Shown: one piece after another, positions 1 to 6,972 of the stretch | Position numbering within the stretch: the first letter of the stretch is position 1 | How the letters are laid out: each line of letters opens with the position of its first letter | Notes under the pieces: generated by a model | Told to the model about the DNA's origin: nothing | What the model saw: only the letters and a program-made list of their open reading frames with translations | Database searches by the model: none | Assembly (NCBI GenBank): GCA_035308345.1 | Contig: DATGGW010000096.1 | Span: 1-9,215, forward strand | DNA length: 9,215 nt | Source of the DNA: CF-113 sp035308345 | GTDB taxonomy: Bacteria > Chloroflexota > Ktedonobacteria > Ktedonobacterales > Ktedonobacteraceae | Reading direction: 5' to 3' | Made by a program: the position numbers and the translations under genes

Positions 1-685
1 AGGGTCGCTGCCGCTGCTGGTAGGAGGCTCGCCACATTATATACAGGCGGTCGTGGATCACCTGCAAATACCGCATATTCCGCCGCAGCCGGAGCTGCGG
101 GCGCGACTCGCGGCGCGGCCACTCTCCGAACTCCTGTCGCAGCTGGAAGAGTTAGACCCACAGAGCGCGTCCAGCATAGACCACAGTAACGCGCGCCGCG
201 TCATACGGGCTTTGGAGGTATGCCTGCTTTCCGGCAAACCGTTCTCGCAACAACGCGGCAGGGCAGACCCGCTTTACCGCCCGCTGCTGCTGGGCATTGC
301 CTGGCCGCGCGAGTTGTTGTATGCGCGTATCGATGCGCGTGTCGAAGAACGTATGCGACAGGGCATGGTTGAGGAAGTGCGCGATCTGTTAGCTCAGGGA
401 ATCAGCCATGAACGCCTGGACAGCCTTGGCCTGGAATATCGCTACATCAGCCGCCTGCTGCGCGGCGAGTTTGCCAGCGAAGCAGAGATGGCGCAGCGCC
501 TGAAGTATGCTATCCACGATTTCACGCGCAGGCAACTCAGCTGGTTTCGCAGGGATGAGCGTATTGTGTGGCTGAACGGGATGGATGTCGAGAAGGCAGA
601 GGAATATGTATCTATGCACTGCCGCGCAGGTGCATGGCCTGGGCTTCCGCGAAGCGAGCTTCCTGGCGGCGGTGCAACCCTTTGA
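1..685 (+). CDS. miaA: tRNA dimethylallyltransferase MiaA (5' end outside window)
   Basis: MiaA transfers a dimethylallyl group to N6 of adenosine 37 in tRNAs that read codons starting with U; it is a cytosolic P-loop-type enzyme. The reading frame is open from base 2 and 227 residues are visible, so the start, the P-loop and about a quarter to a third of the protein lie upstream. Visible family signatures, in order: LVGGSPHYI (the usual GGTxLY motif, here with Ser for Thr and His before Tyr), NARRVIRALEV with SGKPFS just after it (family: RRxxRALEV...GKP.S), GLEYRYISRLLRGE (the GYxE...GE region), and FTRRQLSWFRRD followed by IVWL (the AKRQxTWFR...W end signature). After the last family signature the frame runs on for a 24-residue Gly/Pro-rich tail that lies entirely over the opposite-strand kinase gene. 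The identification is firm; the exact functional C-terminus is less so. Confidence 0.93.
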   Translation, partial: GSLPLLVGGSPHYIQAVVDHLQIPHIPPQPELRARLAARPLSELLSQLEELDPQSASSIDHSNARRVIRALEVCLLSGKPFSQQRGRADPLYRPLLLGIAWPRELLYARIDARVEERMRQGMVEEVRDLLAQGISHERLDSLGLEYRYISRLLRGEFASEAEMAQRLKYAIHDFTRRQLSWFRRDERIVWLNGMDVEKAEEYVSMHCRAGAWPGLPRSELPGGGATL

Positions 686-2813
686 GGGCGTCGGCCTTGC
701 GCAGCCAGTGGTCGGGATCATCCGAGCGCAGGCGAATAGCCTCATTGGCGGCTCTCAGGGCTTCATCATAACGGCCCAGGCGGTTGAGCACTAGCGATGT
801 ATTGTGCCAGGCTGTGGTCAGGCGCGGGTTGAATTGCAGGGCGCGCTCATATGCAAGCAGGGCTTCGCCAAAGTTTTTCAGGGTGTAGAGGGTGTTGCCC
901 TTGCCATTCCAGGCCAGCGCATATTTCGGATCGATGTCGAGCGCGTAATTATAGGCTTTCAGGGCTTCGTAGGGGCGTCCCAGTTGGCGCAGCACGCCTG
1001 CCTTGCCGTTCCAGGCAGGCGCGAGCCGCCCGTTCAACTGCAAGGCGCGTTCGTAGGAGTTTAGAGCCGCGTTGTAGTCTCCCAGTTCGTCCAGCACGTT
1101 GCCGCGCCTGTTCCAGGCTTCGGCAAAGGTGTCGTCGATGCGCAGCGCCTGGTCAAAGAGTTGCAGCGCCTGCTTCAACTTGCGCTGGGCATAGAGCGCC
1201 TGGCCCTTGCCAAACAGGGCATGCGCGTTGTTGGCATCCAGGTCAAGGGATTCCTCGAAGGCTTGCTGAGCTTCCTTGAGACGGCCCATCTCATAAAGTA
1301 CCAGCCCCTTGTTGTTCCACGCCTGCACCAACACTGGATCGAGGCGCAGCGCCATTTCAAAAGCGTCCAAAGCTGCAGCGGGTCGTCCCAGCGCGTTGAG
1401 TGTTGCGCCTTTGCCATTCCAGGAAGCGGCATTATTGGGGTCAAGTTCGATGGCGCGTTCAAAGGAGACAAGAGCTTCCTGGTGACGCCGCAAACGGCTC
1501 AAGGCGGTTCCCTTGCCGTTCCACGAGGTAATGAGCGTGGGATTGAGCTGCAATGCGCGTTCAAAGGAGGTCAAGGCATCCTGGTGCTGCGCGCGCAAGC
1601 CCTGCGTTAAGCCATAACCCTGCCAGGCAAGCGCGTTCATGCTGTTATTTTGCAAAGCCCGGTTATACAGCGCCATTGCCTCATCCAGGCGTTTTTGTGT
1701 ATATGCCCGGTAGGCCTGGTCGAGCAGGGGATCGCTGGCCGCCGCCAGGGTGGTTGGCGTCATTTTGGTAGTGCAGCGCTCCAACGCCTGCAAGACATCC
1801 TGCGCGCTGGCCGGTCTGCGTTCGCTATCCATCTCTAGCATTTGTTTCAGCAACGCCTCAAGCGCGGGATTGACAGCCGGATTCATCTGAGAGGCAGGGC
1901 GAAAGAAGAACGGCTGCTCGCTGGGGTCGGCCCCGGTCAACAGGTAATGCAGCAGCGCCCCCAGGCTATAAATATCGGAGCGCTGAGTGCTCTGCGCTTT
2001 GCCATATTGTTCGGGTGCGGCATAGCCCGGCGAACCGAGCGCGACCGTATCGTGTTGTTTGCCTGGCTTAAAGATACGCGCGATGCCAAAGTCGATCAGA
2101 TAAATATGCCCGCTGTCGTCAATCATCACATTGGCGGGCTTGAGATCGCGAAAGACAATCGGCGGTTGGTGGCTATGCAGATAGCTGAGCACATCACAGA
2201 GCTGTTCGCCCCATTTCACAACCTGATCCACCGGCAGCGGTCCGCCTCCGACTTTTAGCAGGTATTCTTCCAGCGTCTGACCTTCGATAAAATCCATCAC
2301 GAGATAGGAGCGATCATTTTCCGTGAAATGTTCGTAAATGCGCGGCAGATTGGGGTGCAGCAAGTCCGCGAGCAGGTGCGCTTCACGTTCAAAAGCGGCC
2401 TCGGCCTCCTGTAAGCGGGCAGGGGGGAGTCCCGCGCTGCTCATTTCTTTAATGGCGACGGGACGATTGTTGAATCTCGTATCGGCGGCCTTGTAAACCG
2501 CGCCCATGCCGCCCTGGCCGATACAGCTCAACAATTGATAGCGACCGGCAAGTAAAACCTGCCCGATGAGTGTGCCGGTAGTATGTCTGAATGGAAGCAG
2601 CGCGGCGCAGTGCTGGCAATAACGCGCTTTCAGCGGATTAGCCGCCCCGCAGTTATCACAAAACACCTGCTGTTCAGCTTCAGCTGCCGCGTCTACTTCT
2701 GTTTCAGTTTCTGCTATCAGCGTATCAGGCGTCTCCTGAGTCTCGGCCGGAAGAGCTTGCTGCGACTCTATCTCCTCTGTTATTTCATTTTCTTGAGCGT
2801 CTGCGTTTTCCAT
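612..2813 (-). CDS. Zinc-ribbon Ser/Thr protein kinase with C-terminal TPR array
   Basis: This 733-residue protein is a Hanks-type (PknB-like) Ser/Thr kinase fused to tetratricopeptide repeats. Residues 1-50 are acidic and probably disordered. A zinc ribbon follows (CDNC at 52-55, CQHC at 66-69). The kinase domain spans about 91-345: glycine loop GQGGMG 99-104, VAIK with Lys122, probable helix-C Glu144, catalytic loop FRDLKPAN 221-228 with Asp223 and Asn228, DFG 241-243, and APE 266-268. The HRD motif reads FRD. About ten to eleven TPRs fill 363 to the end, with the A-W position recurring exactly every 34 residues (397 to 703). No membrane segment is seen, so it is probably cytosolic, unlike PASTA kinases. 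It lies 25 bases downstream of rsmA on the same strand, so co-transcription is likely. No strong Shine-Dalgarno precedes the ATG. Substrates are unknown; the TPRs probably dock partners. Its 3' end overlaps miaA. Confidence 0.92.
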   Translation of the reverse strand: MENADAQENEITEEIESQQALPAETQETPDTLIAETETEVDAAAEAEQQVFCDNCGAANPLKARYCQHCAALLPFRHTTGTLIGQVLLAGRYQLLSCIGQGGMGAVYKAADTRFNNRPVAIKEMSSAGLPPARLQEAEAAFEREAHLLADLLHPNLPRIYEHFTENDRSYLVMDFIEGQTLEEYLLKVGGGPLPVDQVVKWGEQLCDVLSYLHSHQPPIVFRDLKPANVMIDDSGHIYLIDFGIARIFKPGKQHDTVALGSPGYAAPEQYGKAQSTQRSDIYSLGALLHYLLTGADPSEQPFFFRPASQMNPAVNPALEALLKQMLEMDSERRPASAQDVLQALERCTTKMTPTTLAAASDPLLDQAYRAYTQKRLDEAMALYNRALQNNSMNALAWQGYGLTQGLRAQHQDALTSFERALQLNPTLITSWNGKGTALSRLRRHQEALVSFERAIELDPNNAASWNGKGATLNALGRPAAALDAFEMALRLDPVLVQAWNNKGLVLYEMGRLKEAQQAFEESLDLDANNAHALFGKGQALYAQRKLKQALQLFDQALRIDDTFAEAWNRRGNVLDELGDYNAALNSYERALQLNGRLAPAWNGKAGVLRQLGRPYEALKAYNYALDIDPKYALAWNGKGNTLYTLKNFGEALLAYERALQFNPRLTTAWHNTSLVLNRLGRYDEALRAANEAIRLRSDDPDHWLRKADALKGLHRRQEARFAEAQAMHLRGSA

Positions 2814-2838
2814 ATAATTTCAAATCCATTACACGTAT

Positions 2839-3696
2839 TCATGTTTTCAAGGTGTCCCAGATGCGCAACCATTCATCAATGGTTAATGTTTCGGCGCGGC
2901 GGCTGGGATCAATGCCGGCGGTCGCCAGGCAGGCGCGCAGCTCTTCATTTTTACGATGCAGATGGTGTGTGAGCGAATTGTGCAATTGCTTGCGCCGCTC
3001 GGCGAAACCGGCCTGCACAACGTGAAAAAAGCCATCGCGCTCAACTTGCGTCAATGGAGCGCGATCATGCACATCCACGCGCAAGATGGCCGAATCTACC
3101 TTTGGCGCGGGATAGAACGCGCGCGCGGGCACGCGTTCCATGATGCGGGGCCGACCATAAAACTGGATACTCACTGCCAGCAAGCTCATATCGCCAGGAC
3201 CGGCTACGATGCGCTGCGCTACTTCGTATTGCACCATTACTATTAACGAACGTGGCGCATTGGCGCTTTCCAAAAAGTGCCGAAAAGTTGGTGCGGTAAT
3301 ATAATACGGCAAATTGGCTACCAGTTTGTAGGGTTCCTGCGCGAAGACCTCCTGGGGATCGAGATAGAGCAAATTACGCGCCAACAATTCGACGTTGCGC
3401 AATGATGCAGTCGTCTTCTCAAGCAGGGTAAGCATATCGCGCTCTAGCTCAACTGCCACGACGCGCCGCGCGCGCCGCGCCAGTTCGCGCGTTAAAACGC
3501 CTGTTCCCGCGCCCAGCTCTAATACCTGCTCGTCCGCTTCAATGTGCGCGACCTCGACAATACGCTGTAATACGGCGCGATCTACCAGAAGGTTCTGTCC
3601 GAAGGATTTGTTGGGCCACATGTGATGCTCATACAGCAAGTTACGCAACTCGTGAATATCGGTCAGGTCAATTTCGTGATGCGCCTCTGGTGTCAT
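2839..3696 (-). CDS. rsmA: 16S rRNA (adenine1518/1519-N6)-dimethyltransferase RsmA/KsgA
   Basis: RsmA/KsgA dimethylates two adjacent adenines in helix 45 of 16S rRNA during late small-subunit assembly, using S-adenosylmethionine. With the start chosen here (285 residues, usual for the family) the signatures are KSFGQNLLVD (about 30-39), SAM-binding motif LELGAGTG (59-66), VAVELERD, catalytic NLPYY (128-132), FYPAPKVDS (194-202), and FAERRKQLHNSL (231-242, the family's FxxRRKxLxxxL), then RAETL near the C-terminus. I chose the ATG at 3696 because GGGG at 3708-3705 sits eight bases before it and it begins one base after the upstream stop codon. An in-frame ATG at 3741 would add 15 residues but overlaps the preceding gene by 44 bases and lacks such a site. 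It is the middle gene of a probable three-gene minus-strand operon. One oddity: the usual acidic GDxL SAM-binding loop reads ARNLL. Confidence 0.95.
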   Translation of the reverse strand: MTPEAHHEIDLTDIHELRNLLYEHHMWPNKSFGQNLLVDRAVLQRIVEVAHIEADEQVLELGAGTGVLTRELARRARRVVAVELERDMLTLLEKTTASLRNVELLARNLLYLDPQEVFAQEPYKLVANLPYYITAPTFRHFLESANAPRSLIVMVQYEVAQRIVAGPGDMSLLAVSIQFYGRPRIMERVPARAFYPAPKVDSAILRVDVHDRAPLTQVERDGFFHVVQAGFAERRKQLHNSLTHHLHRKNEELRACLATAGIDPSRRAETLTIDEWLRIWDTLKT

Positions 3697-3697
3697 A

Positions 3698-4333
3698 TTA
3701 CCATCCCCAGGGACCGCCGCGACGGCCGCCTCGTCGACCACCTCCCCACATAGAGCGGCTGATGATGCTGGCGACGATCATGAGGATGAAAATGGGTAGG
3801 AAGATGAACCCTATAGAGTGTCCAAAAATCCAGAAGCTTCTAAACAGACCGCCCCCCATGGAAAACAGGATGAGGAGGAATATGAGCCAGCCAAAGCGGA
3901 AAGAGCCGCGTGGCTGCTGCGGTCTCGCCCAGGGCGGCACTCCCTGCCCTGGAGCATTTTGCGCGGCGCTGCTGTAGGAGCTATTATAGGGACTATATCC
4001 CTGTTGATAGGCATCGCCATCGTTGCTGTAGGGATTATACTGGTATTGAGGCGGGAGCTGCTGCTGAGCAGGCTGCTGGTATTCATAAGAGTTGACGTCC
4101 GGGTAAGCGCCTGGTTGGGCGCCCGGCTGCTGCTGGTCGGCGATATCCTGTGCCTGATATCCCTGCTGCATGGCGTCAGGATTATATTCATAGCTCGAAG
4201 GCGGTTCATCGCGCGGCGCTGCTTCGGAATCGAGATTGCCGGACCAGGAATAGGGATATTGCGGCTTATATATTTCATCTTCGTTTCCAGGTTGTTGCGA
4301 TTGTGGCCCAGGAGCAAATTCTTGTTGACTCAT
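3698..4333 (-). CDS. Gln/Tyr/Pro-rich protein with two membrane helices and Arg-Gly tail, unknown function
   Basis: I do not recognise this family. The 211-residue protein has a hydrophilic low-complexity N-terminal part (about 1-140) with 27 Gln and 16 Tyr plus many Pro, Asn, Ser and Gly, resembling a prion-like disordered region. Two hydrophobic segments follow (about 148-164 and 173-192), separated by a short GGGLFRSFWIFG stretch, and then a basic GGGRRGGRRGG-type tail (197-211). The two helices predict a hairpin, with both ends on one face; by the positive-inside rule the Arg tail and hence the long N-terminal part would be cytoplasmic. The start is set by AAGGAG six bases upstream of the ATG; an in-frame ATG at 4393 lacks such a site. 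It is the first gene of the operon with rsmA and the kinase, and is divergent from a penicillin-binding protein, so an envelope role is possible but unproven. Confidence 0.8.
   Translation of the reverse strand: MSQQEFAPGPQSQQPGNEDEIYKPQYPYSWSGNLDSEAAPRDEPPSSYEYNPDAMQQGYQAQDIADQQQPGAQPGAYPDVNSYEYQQPAQQQLPPQYQYNPYSNDGDAYQQGYSPYNSSYSSAAQNAPGQGVPPWARPQQPRGSFRFGWLIFLLILFSMGGGLFRSFWIFGHSIGFIFLPIFILMIVASIISRSMWGGGRRGGRRGGPWGW
3705..3708 (-). promoter_or_regulatory. Shine-Dalgarno-like GGGG before rsmA
   Basis: On the minus strand the sequence reads CTGGGGATGGTAATATG, with eight bases between the G run and the ATG at 3696. The site lies within the last codons of the upstream membrane-protein gene, whose TAA ends one base before the rsmA ATG. 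This arrangement supports translational coupling and decides the rsmA start over the upstream ATG at 3741. Confidence 0.55.
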
Positions 4334-4339
4334 GGTGGA

Positions 4340-4345
4340 CTCCTT
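4340..4345 (-). promoter_or_regulatory. Shine-Dalgarno AAGGAG of the Gln/Tyr-rich membrane protein
   Basis: The minus strand reads AAGGAGTCCACCATG, a near-ideal ribosome binding site with a six-base spacer before the ATG at 4333. It decides this start over the in-frame ATG 60 bases upstream. Confidence 0.75.
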
Positions 4346-4352
4346 ACTCTCT

Positions 4353-4388
4353 ACTATAAGATACGAAAGGTTGATACAAGAGTTGCAA
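4353..4388 (-). promoter_or_regulatory. Candidate proximal promoter of the minus-strand operon
   Basis: On the minus strand TTGCAA (4388-4383) is followed after 19 bases by TATCTT (4363-4358), and an alternative pair TTGTAT (4379-4374) and TATAGT (4358-4353) has a 15-base spacer. Neither spacing is ideal. Transcription from here would leave only a very short leader before the Shine-Dalgarno at 4345. Call is tentative. Confidence 0.3.
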
Positions 4389-4493
4389 CGCACATGCTGT
4401 AGGGGTTACCCTTGTGGGCGCCGCTCGCGCGAAAGCGAAACGTCTCCGGGCGATAGAGCGTTATACAATAATGACATCACCTGAGTAGATGAA

Positions 4494-4503
4494 GGTATAT
4501 ACC
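4494..4503. repeat. Perfect 10-base palindrome GGTATATACC in the divergent intergenic region
   Basis: GGTATATACC is its own reverse complement. It sits near the middle of the divergent region between the membrane-protein/rsmA/kinase operon and the penicillin-binding protein gene. It is a plausible repressor or activator half-site pair, but a 10-base AT-rich palindrome can also occur by chance. Confidence 0.35.
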
Positions 4504-4504
4504 A

Positions 4505-4534
4505 AATGTACCTACTATACAAGATGCAAGTCAA
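4505..4534 (-). promoter_or_regulatory. Candidate distal promoter of the minus-strand operon
   Basis: The minus strand shows TTGACT (4534-4529, five of six to the sigma70 -35 consensus), an 18-base spacer, and TACATT (4510-4505, four of six to the -10 consensus). It would give a leader of roughly 165 bases that includes the palindrome at 4494-4503. It competes with the proximal candidate, and I cannot tell which is used. Confidence 0.3.
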
Positions 4535-4551
4535 GCATCGATGATCTGATG

Positions 4552-4560
4552 TGTTATGAT
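4552..4560 (+). promoter_or_regulatory. Candidate extended -10 promoter of the penicillin-binding protein gene
   Basis: TGTTATGAT contains an extended -10 (TGn) directly before TATGAT (five of six to TATAAT). No good -35 lies 16-18 bases upstream, which fits extended -10 promoters. The predicted start near 4567 leaves a leader of about 48 bases and falls in the inverted repeat TTGAA-CACA-TTCAA. The -10 itself lies within the imperfect palindrome ATGTGT-TATG-ATACAT (4550-4565). Confidence 0.45.
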
Positions 4561-4565
4561 ACATA

Positions 4566-4579
4566 TTGAACACATTCAA
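4566..4579. repeat. Inverted repeat TTGAA-CACA-TTCAA before the penicillin-binding protein gene
   Basis: Five-base perfect arms flank a four-base spacer immediately downstream of the candidate -10 at 4555-4560, where a repressor would block transcription initiation. It may be an operator; no regulator gene is visible nearby. Confidence 0.35.
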
Positions 4580-4614
4580 GACAACCAATGTCTTTGCGAT
4601 AGGCAGGAAACTTG

Positions 4615-6954
4615 ATGGATGAGTCGAATAAATCCTTATCTAGCCCGCTCCCGGTGAGCATAGATGCGCAAAACGTGGCCCTGCGGCGCACACGCATCAA
4701 TCGTATCATGTTTATCAAGCGGCGGCATATGCGGCAGAGCCGTCTTGAAGGCGCTGCGCCGCGCTTTATGGCGATTATGCTGATTGTTTGCGCGATTCTC
4801 TTAATGCTGCTTTCCAGCAGCGTGGGAGTGGCATTCGCCTATTACCAGGCCCAGCTGCCACTCTTGAACAACATTGCCAGCCATCAATCTTTCCAGACGA
4901 CACGTATTTACGACCGCAATGGTCATCTCCTTTACCAATTATACAACCCGAACTATGGTCGCCGCACCTACGTGGACTATAACCAGATCTCGCCGCTGAT
5001 GGTGCAGGCGACGGTGGCGACCGAGGATCACACCTTCTGGACAAATCAAGGCGTTGATGTACAGGGCATTTTACGCGCCGCGCTCACCGATATACAATAC
5101 CACACAATCGTTGAGGGAGGCAGCACGATTACGCAGCAGCTCATCAAGCAGCAGCTCTTCGCAGACCAACCCAGAACTTTCCAGATTAAAGGTGAGGAGG
5201 CGCTGCTGGCTTATGGCTTGACGCAGCAGTACCCAAAGTGGAAGATCATGGAGATGTACCTGAATACGGTCTATTATGGTGATTTAAACTATGGAATCGA
5301 GGCAGCAGCGCAGGATTACTTTAATCTGCATCCAAAATGCACGCACAACGCCTGTATCTCGGCAACCTCGCAGCTTGACCTTGCCGAGGCTTCGATGCTG
5401 GCGGGCTTGCCGCAGTCGCCTACATTTTATGACCCGATTCAGAACAAGAGCGAGGCGCTGGCGCGGCAGCAATACGTTTTGCAGTCGATGGTTTCTTTGA
5501 ATATGATTACGAACCAGCAGGCGCAGCAGGCGGAGGCGGAGGCGGCAAAATTCAAGTTTGCGTCCTATAGTTCACTGCAGGGCATCCAGGCTCCGCATTT
5601 TGTGCAATATGTGATTGATGATGTGCTGGTACCCCTGCTGGGCGCGCAGAACCTGTATAACGGTGGGTACAACATCTACACGACGCTGGACCTGCCATTG
5701 GAGCAGCAGGTTGAACGGATCGCCTACAGCCATCTCTATAAAGTGACGTGCGATAACTACCTGGGCTGTTATGGTCCGCTGGACACGTCGAATAACGTGA
5801 ATAACGCCGCCGTGGTGGTGGAGAATCCGTCTAGCGGGGAAATTCTGGCGATGGATGGCAGCGCGAACTACAACAATAATGGGCCGTTGGTGCGCGGCAA
5901 ATTCAACGCGGCGACAGCGCTGCGCCAGCCCGGATCCTCGTTCAAGCCGATTGTGTATGCGACGGCTTTTGAAATGGGCTGGTACCCGGCGATGATTTTA
6001 CAGAATCATAAGACCACTTATCCGACGCTGCTCACCGCCAATCCACCAAAATATTACACGCCGGCCAACTATGGCGATGTGTTCCTGAACAACTTTCCCA
6101 TGACCGTGCGCAACGCCATCGCCAACTCGATCAATATCCCCGCTATCGACGCGCTGGAGTATACCGGTATCCCGAATGTGGTGAACATGGCAGCGCGCCT
6201 GGGCCTGACGGAAATATCATCCAAGCCGCTCTCGGATTTTGGCCCCTCGATGGCAATTGGCGGTTCCGAAGTTTCGCTGCTGCACCTGACAGGCGCCTAT
6301 GCGGCCTTTGCCGATCAAGGTGTGCGGACGCCGCAAACGTCGGTGCTGGAAATTACCAATAGCCTGGGGCAGGTACTTTACCATTATGACGAGGCGCACC
6401 CGCAGGGTGTGCAGGCTGTGCGCCCGGACGTGGCTTTTCTGATGAACAGCATCCTCTCGGACAAGCAGTCCCGCTATCACGAGTTTGGCCCCGGCAACCC
6501 GCTTGAAGAGAATTTCCCGGTGGCCGCGAAAACCGGGACGACGGATAGTTTCCGCGATAACTGGACGATAGGATATACGCCTTACCTGGCGGTCGGAGTC
6601 TGGGCGGGCAACAGCGATAACAGTGTGATGCAGAACGTGATCGGTATCACGGGCGCCGGGCCTATCTGGCATGATGTAATGCAATACGCCACCCAACAGT
6701 ACTATCATTACCCGCCGGTTGATTTCATCAAGCCGCCAGATGTTCACCTGGGGACGGTTTCCGCGCTGACAGGCTTACTGCCGCATCCCGGCGAACCAAC
6801 AGTCACCGACTGGTTCATCGATGGTACGATGCCAACGATTTACGGCCCATATACGCCACCGGAGCCAAAGCCTTGCGAGGGGCAAGATGGCTGTCCCACG
6901 CCCACGCCTCCCTGTGTGTTTCCGCCATTCTGCGGACCGCCGCCAGAGAATTAA
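4615..6954 (+). CDS. Class A penicillin-binding protein (bifunctional transglycosylase/transpeptidase)
   Basis: This 779-residue enzyme polymerises lipid II into glycan strands and cross-links the peptides outside the membrane. It has a basic cytoplasmic N-terminus (to about 50), one membrane anchor (51-77), and a GT51 glycosyltransferase domain (about 95-270) with TEDHTFW (catalytic Glu137) and GGSTITQQ (168-175). A linker leads to the transpeptidase domain (about 395-690) with SSFK (Ser441, Lys444), SIN (505-507) and KTGT (639-642); all catalytic motifs are intact. The C-terminal tail is Pro-rich with four Cys. Two further Cys pairs sit at 242/247 and 379/385. The ATG at 4615 is preferred over TTG at 4612 because CAGGA at 4604-4608 gives six bases of spacing. 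The gene is divergent from the rsmA operon and 18 bases ahead of a small unknown gene. It belongs to the PBP1A/PonA group, but which paralogue it is cannot be decided here. Confidence 0.94.
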   Translation: MDESNKSLSSPLPVSIDAQNVALRRTRINRIMFIKRRHMRQSRLEGAAPRFMAIMLIVCAILLMLLSSSVGVAFAYYQAQLPLLNNIASHQSFQTTRIYDRNGHLLYQLYNPNYGRRTYVDYNQISPLMVQATVATEDHTFWTNQGVDVQGILRAALTDIQYHTIVEGGSTITQQLIKQQLFADQPRTFQIKGEEALLAYGLTQQYPKWKIMEMYLNTVYYGDLNYGIEAAAQDYFNLHPKCTHNACISATSQLDLAEASMLAGLPQSPTFYDPIQNKSEALARQQYVLQSMVSLNMITNQQAQQAEAEAAKFKFASYSSLQGIQAPHFVQYVIDDVLVPLLGAQNLYNGGYNIYTTLDLPLEQQVERIAYSHLYKVTCDNYLGCYGPLDTSNNVNNAAVVVENPSSGEILAMDGSANYNNNGPLVRGKFNAATALRQPGSSFKPIVYATAFEMGWYPAMILQNHKTTYPTLLTANPPKYYTPANYGDVFLNNFPMTVRNAIANSINIPAIDALEYTGIPNVVNMAARLGLTEISSKPLSDFGPSMAIGGSEVSLLHLTGAYAAFADQGVRTPQTSVLEITNSLGQVLYHYDEAHPQGVQAVRPDVAFLMNSILSDKQSRYHEFGPGNPLEENFPVAAKTGTTDSFRDNWTIGYTPYLAVGVWAGNSDNSVMQNVIGITGAGPIWHDVMQYATQQYYHYPPVDFIKPPDVHLGTVSALTGLLPHPGEPTVTDWFIDGTMPTIYGPYTPPEPKPCEGQDGCPTPTPPCVFPPFCGPPPEN

Positions 6955-6972
6955 GATGGAAAGAGAGATGAA

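Noticed and set aside
389..745. 118-residue minus-strand reading frame in miaA
   Set aside because: It is opposite conserved MiaA motifs and overlaps the kinase gene in another frame; no recognisable domain.
612..1727. Regular spacing of similar sequence as a CRISPR or tandem DNA repeat
   Set aside because: The 102-base periodicity is explained by the 34-residue TPR units of the encoded kinase protein.
3818..4402. 194-residue plus-strand reading frame opposite the Gln/Tyr-rich gene
   Set aside because: It is an antisense shadow. The minus-strand gene has an ideal Shine-Dalgarno, sits flush with rsmA and has membrane-protein architecture.
4406..4588. 60-residue minus-strand reading frame in the divergent intergenic region
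   Set aside because: Its sequence is low in coding character, it has no good ribosome binding site, and it covers the promoter-like elements.
6217..6747. 176-residue minus-strand reading frame inside the penicillin-binding protein gene
   Set aside because: It lies wholly opposite the transpeptidase domain with intact catalytic motifs, so it is a codon-bias shadow.
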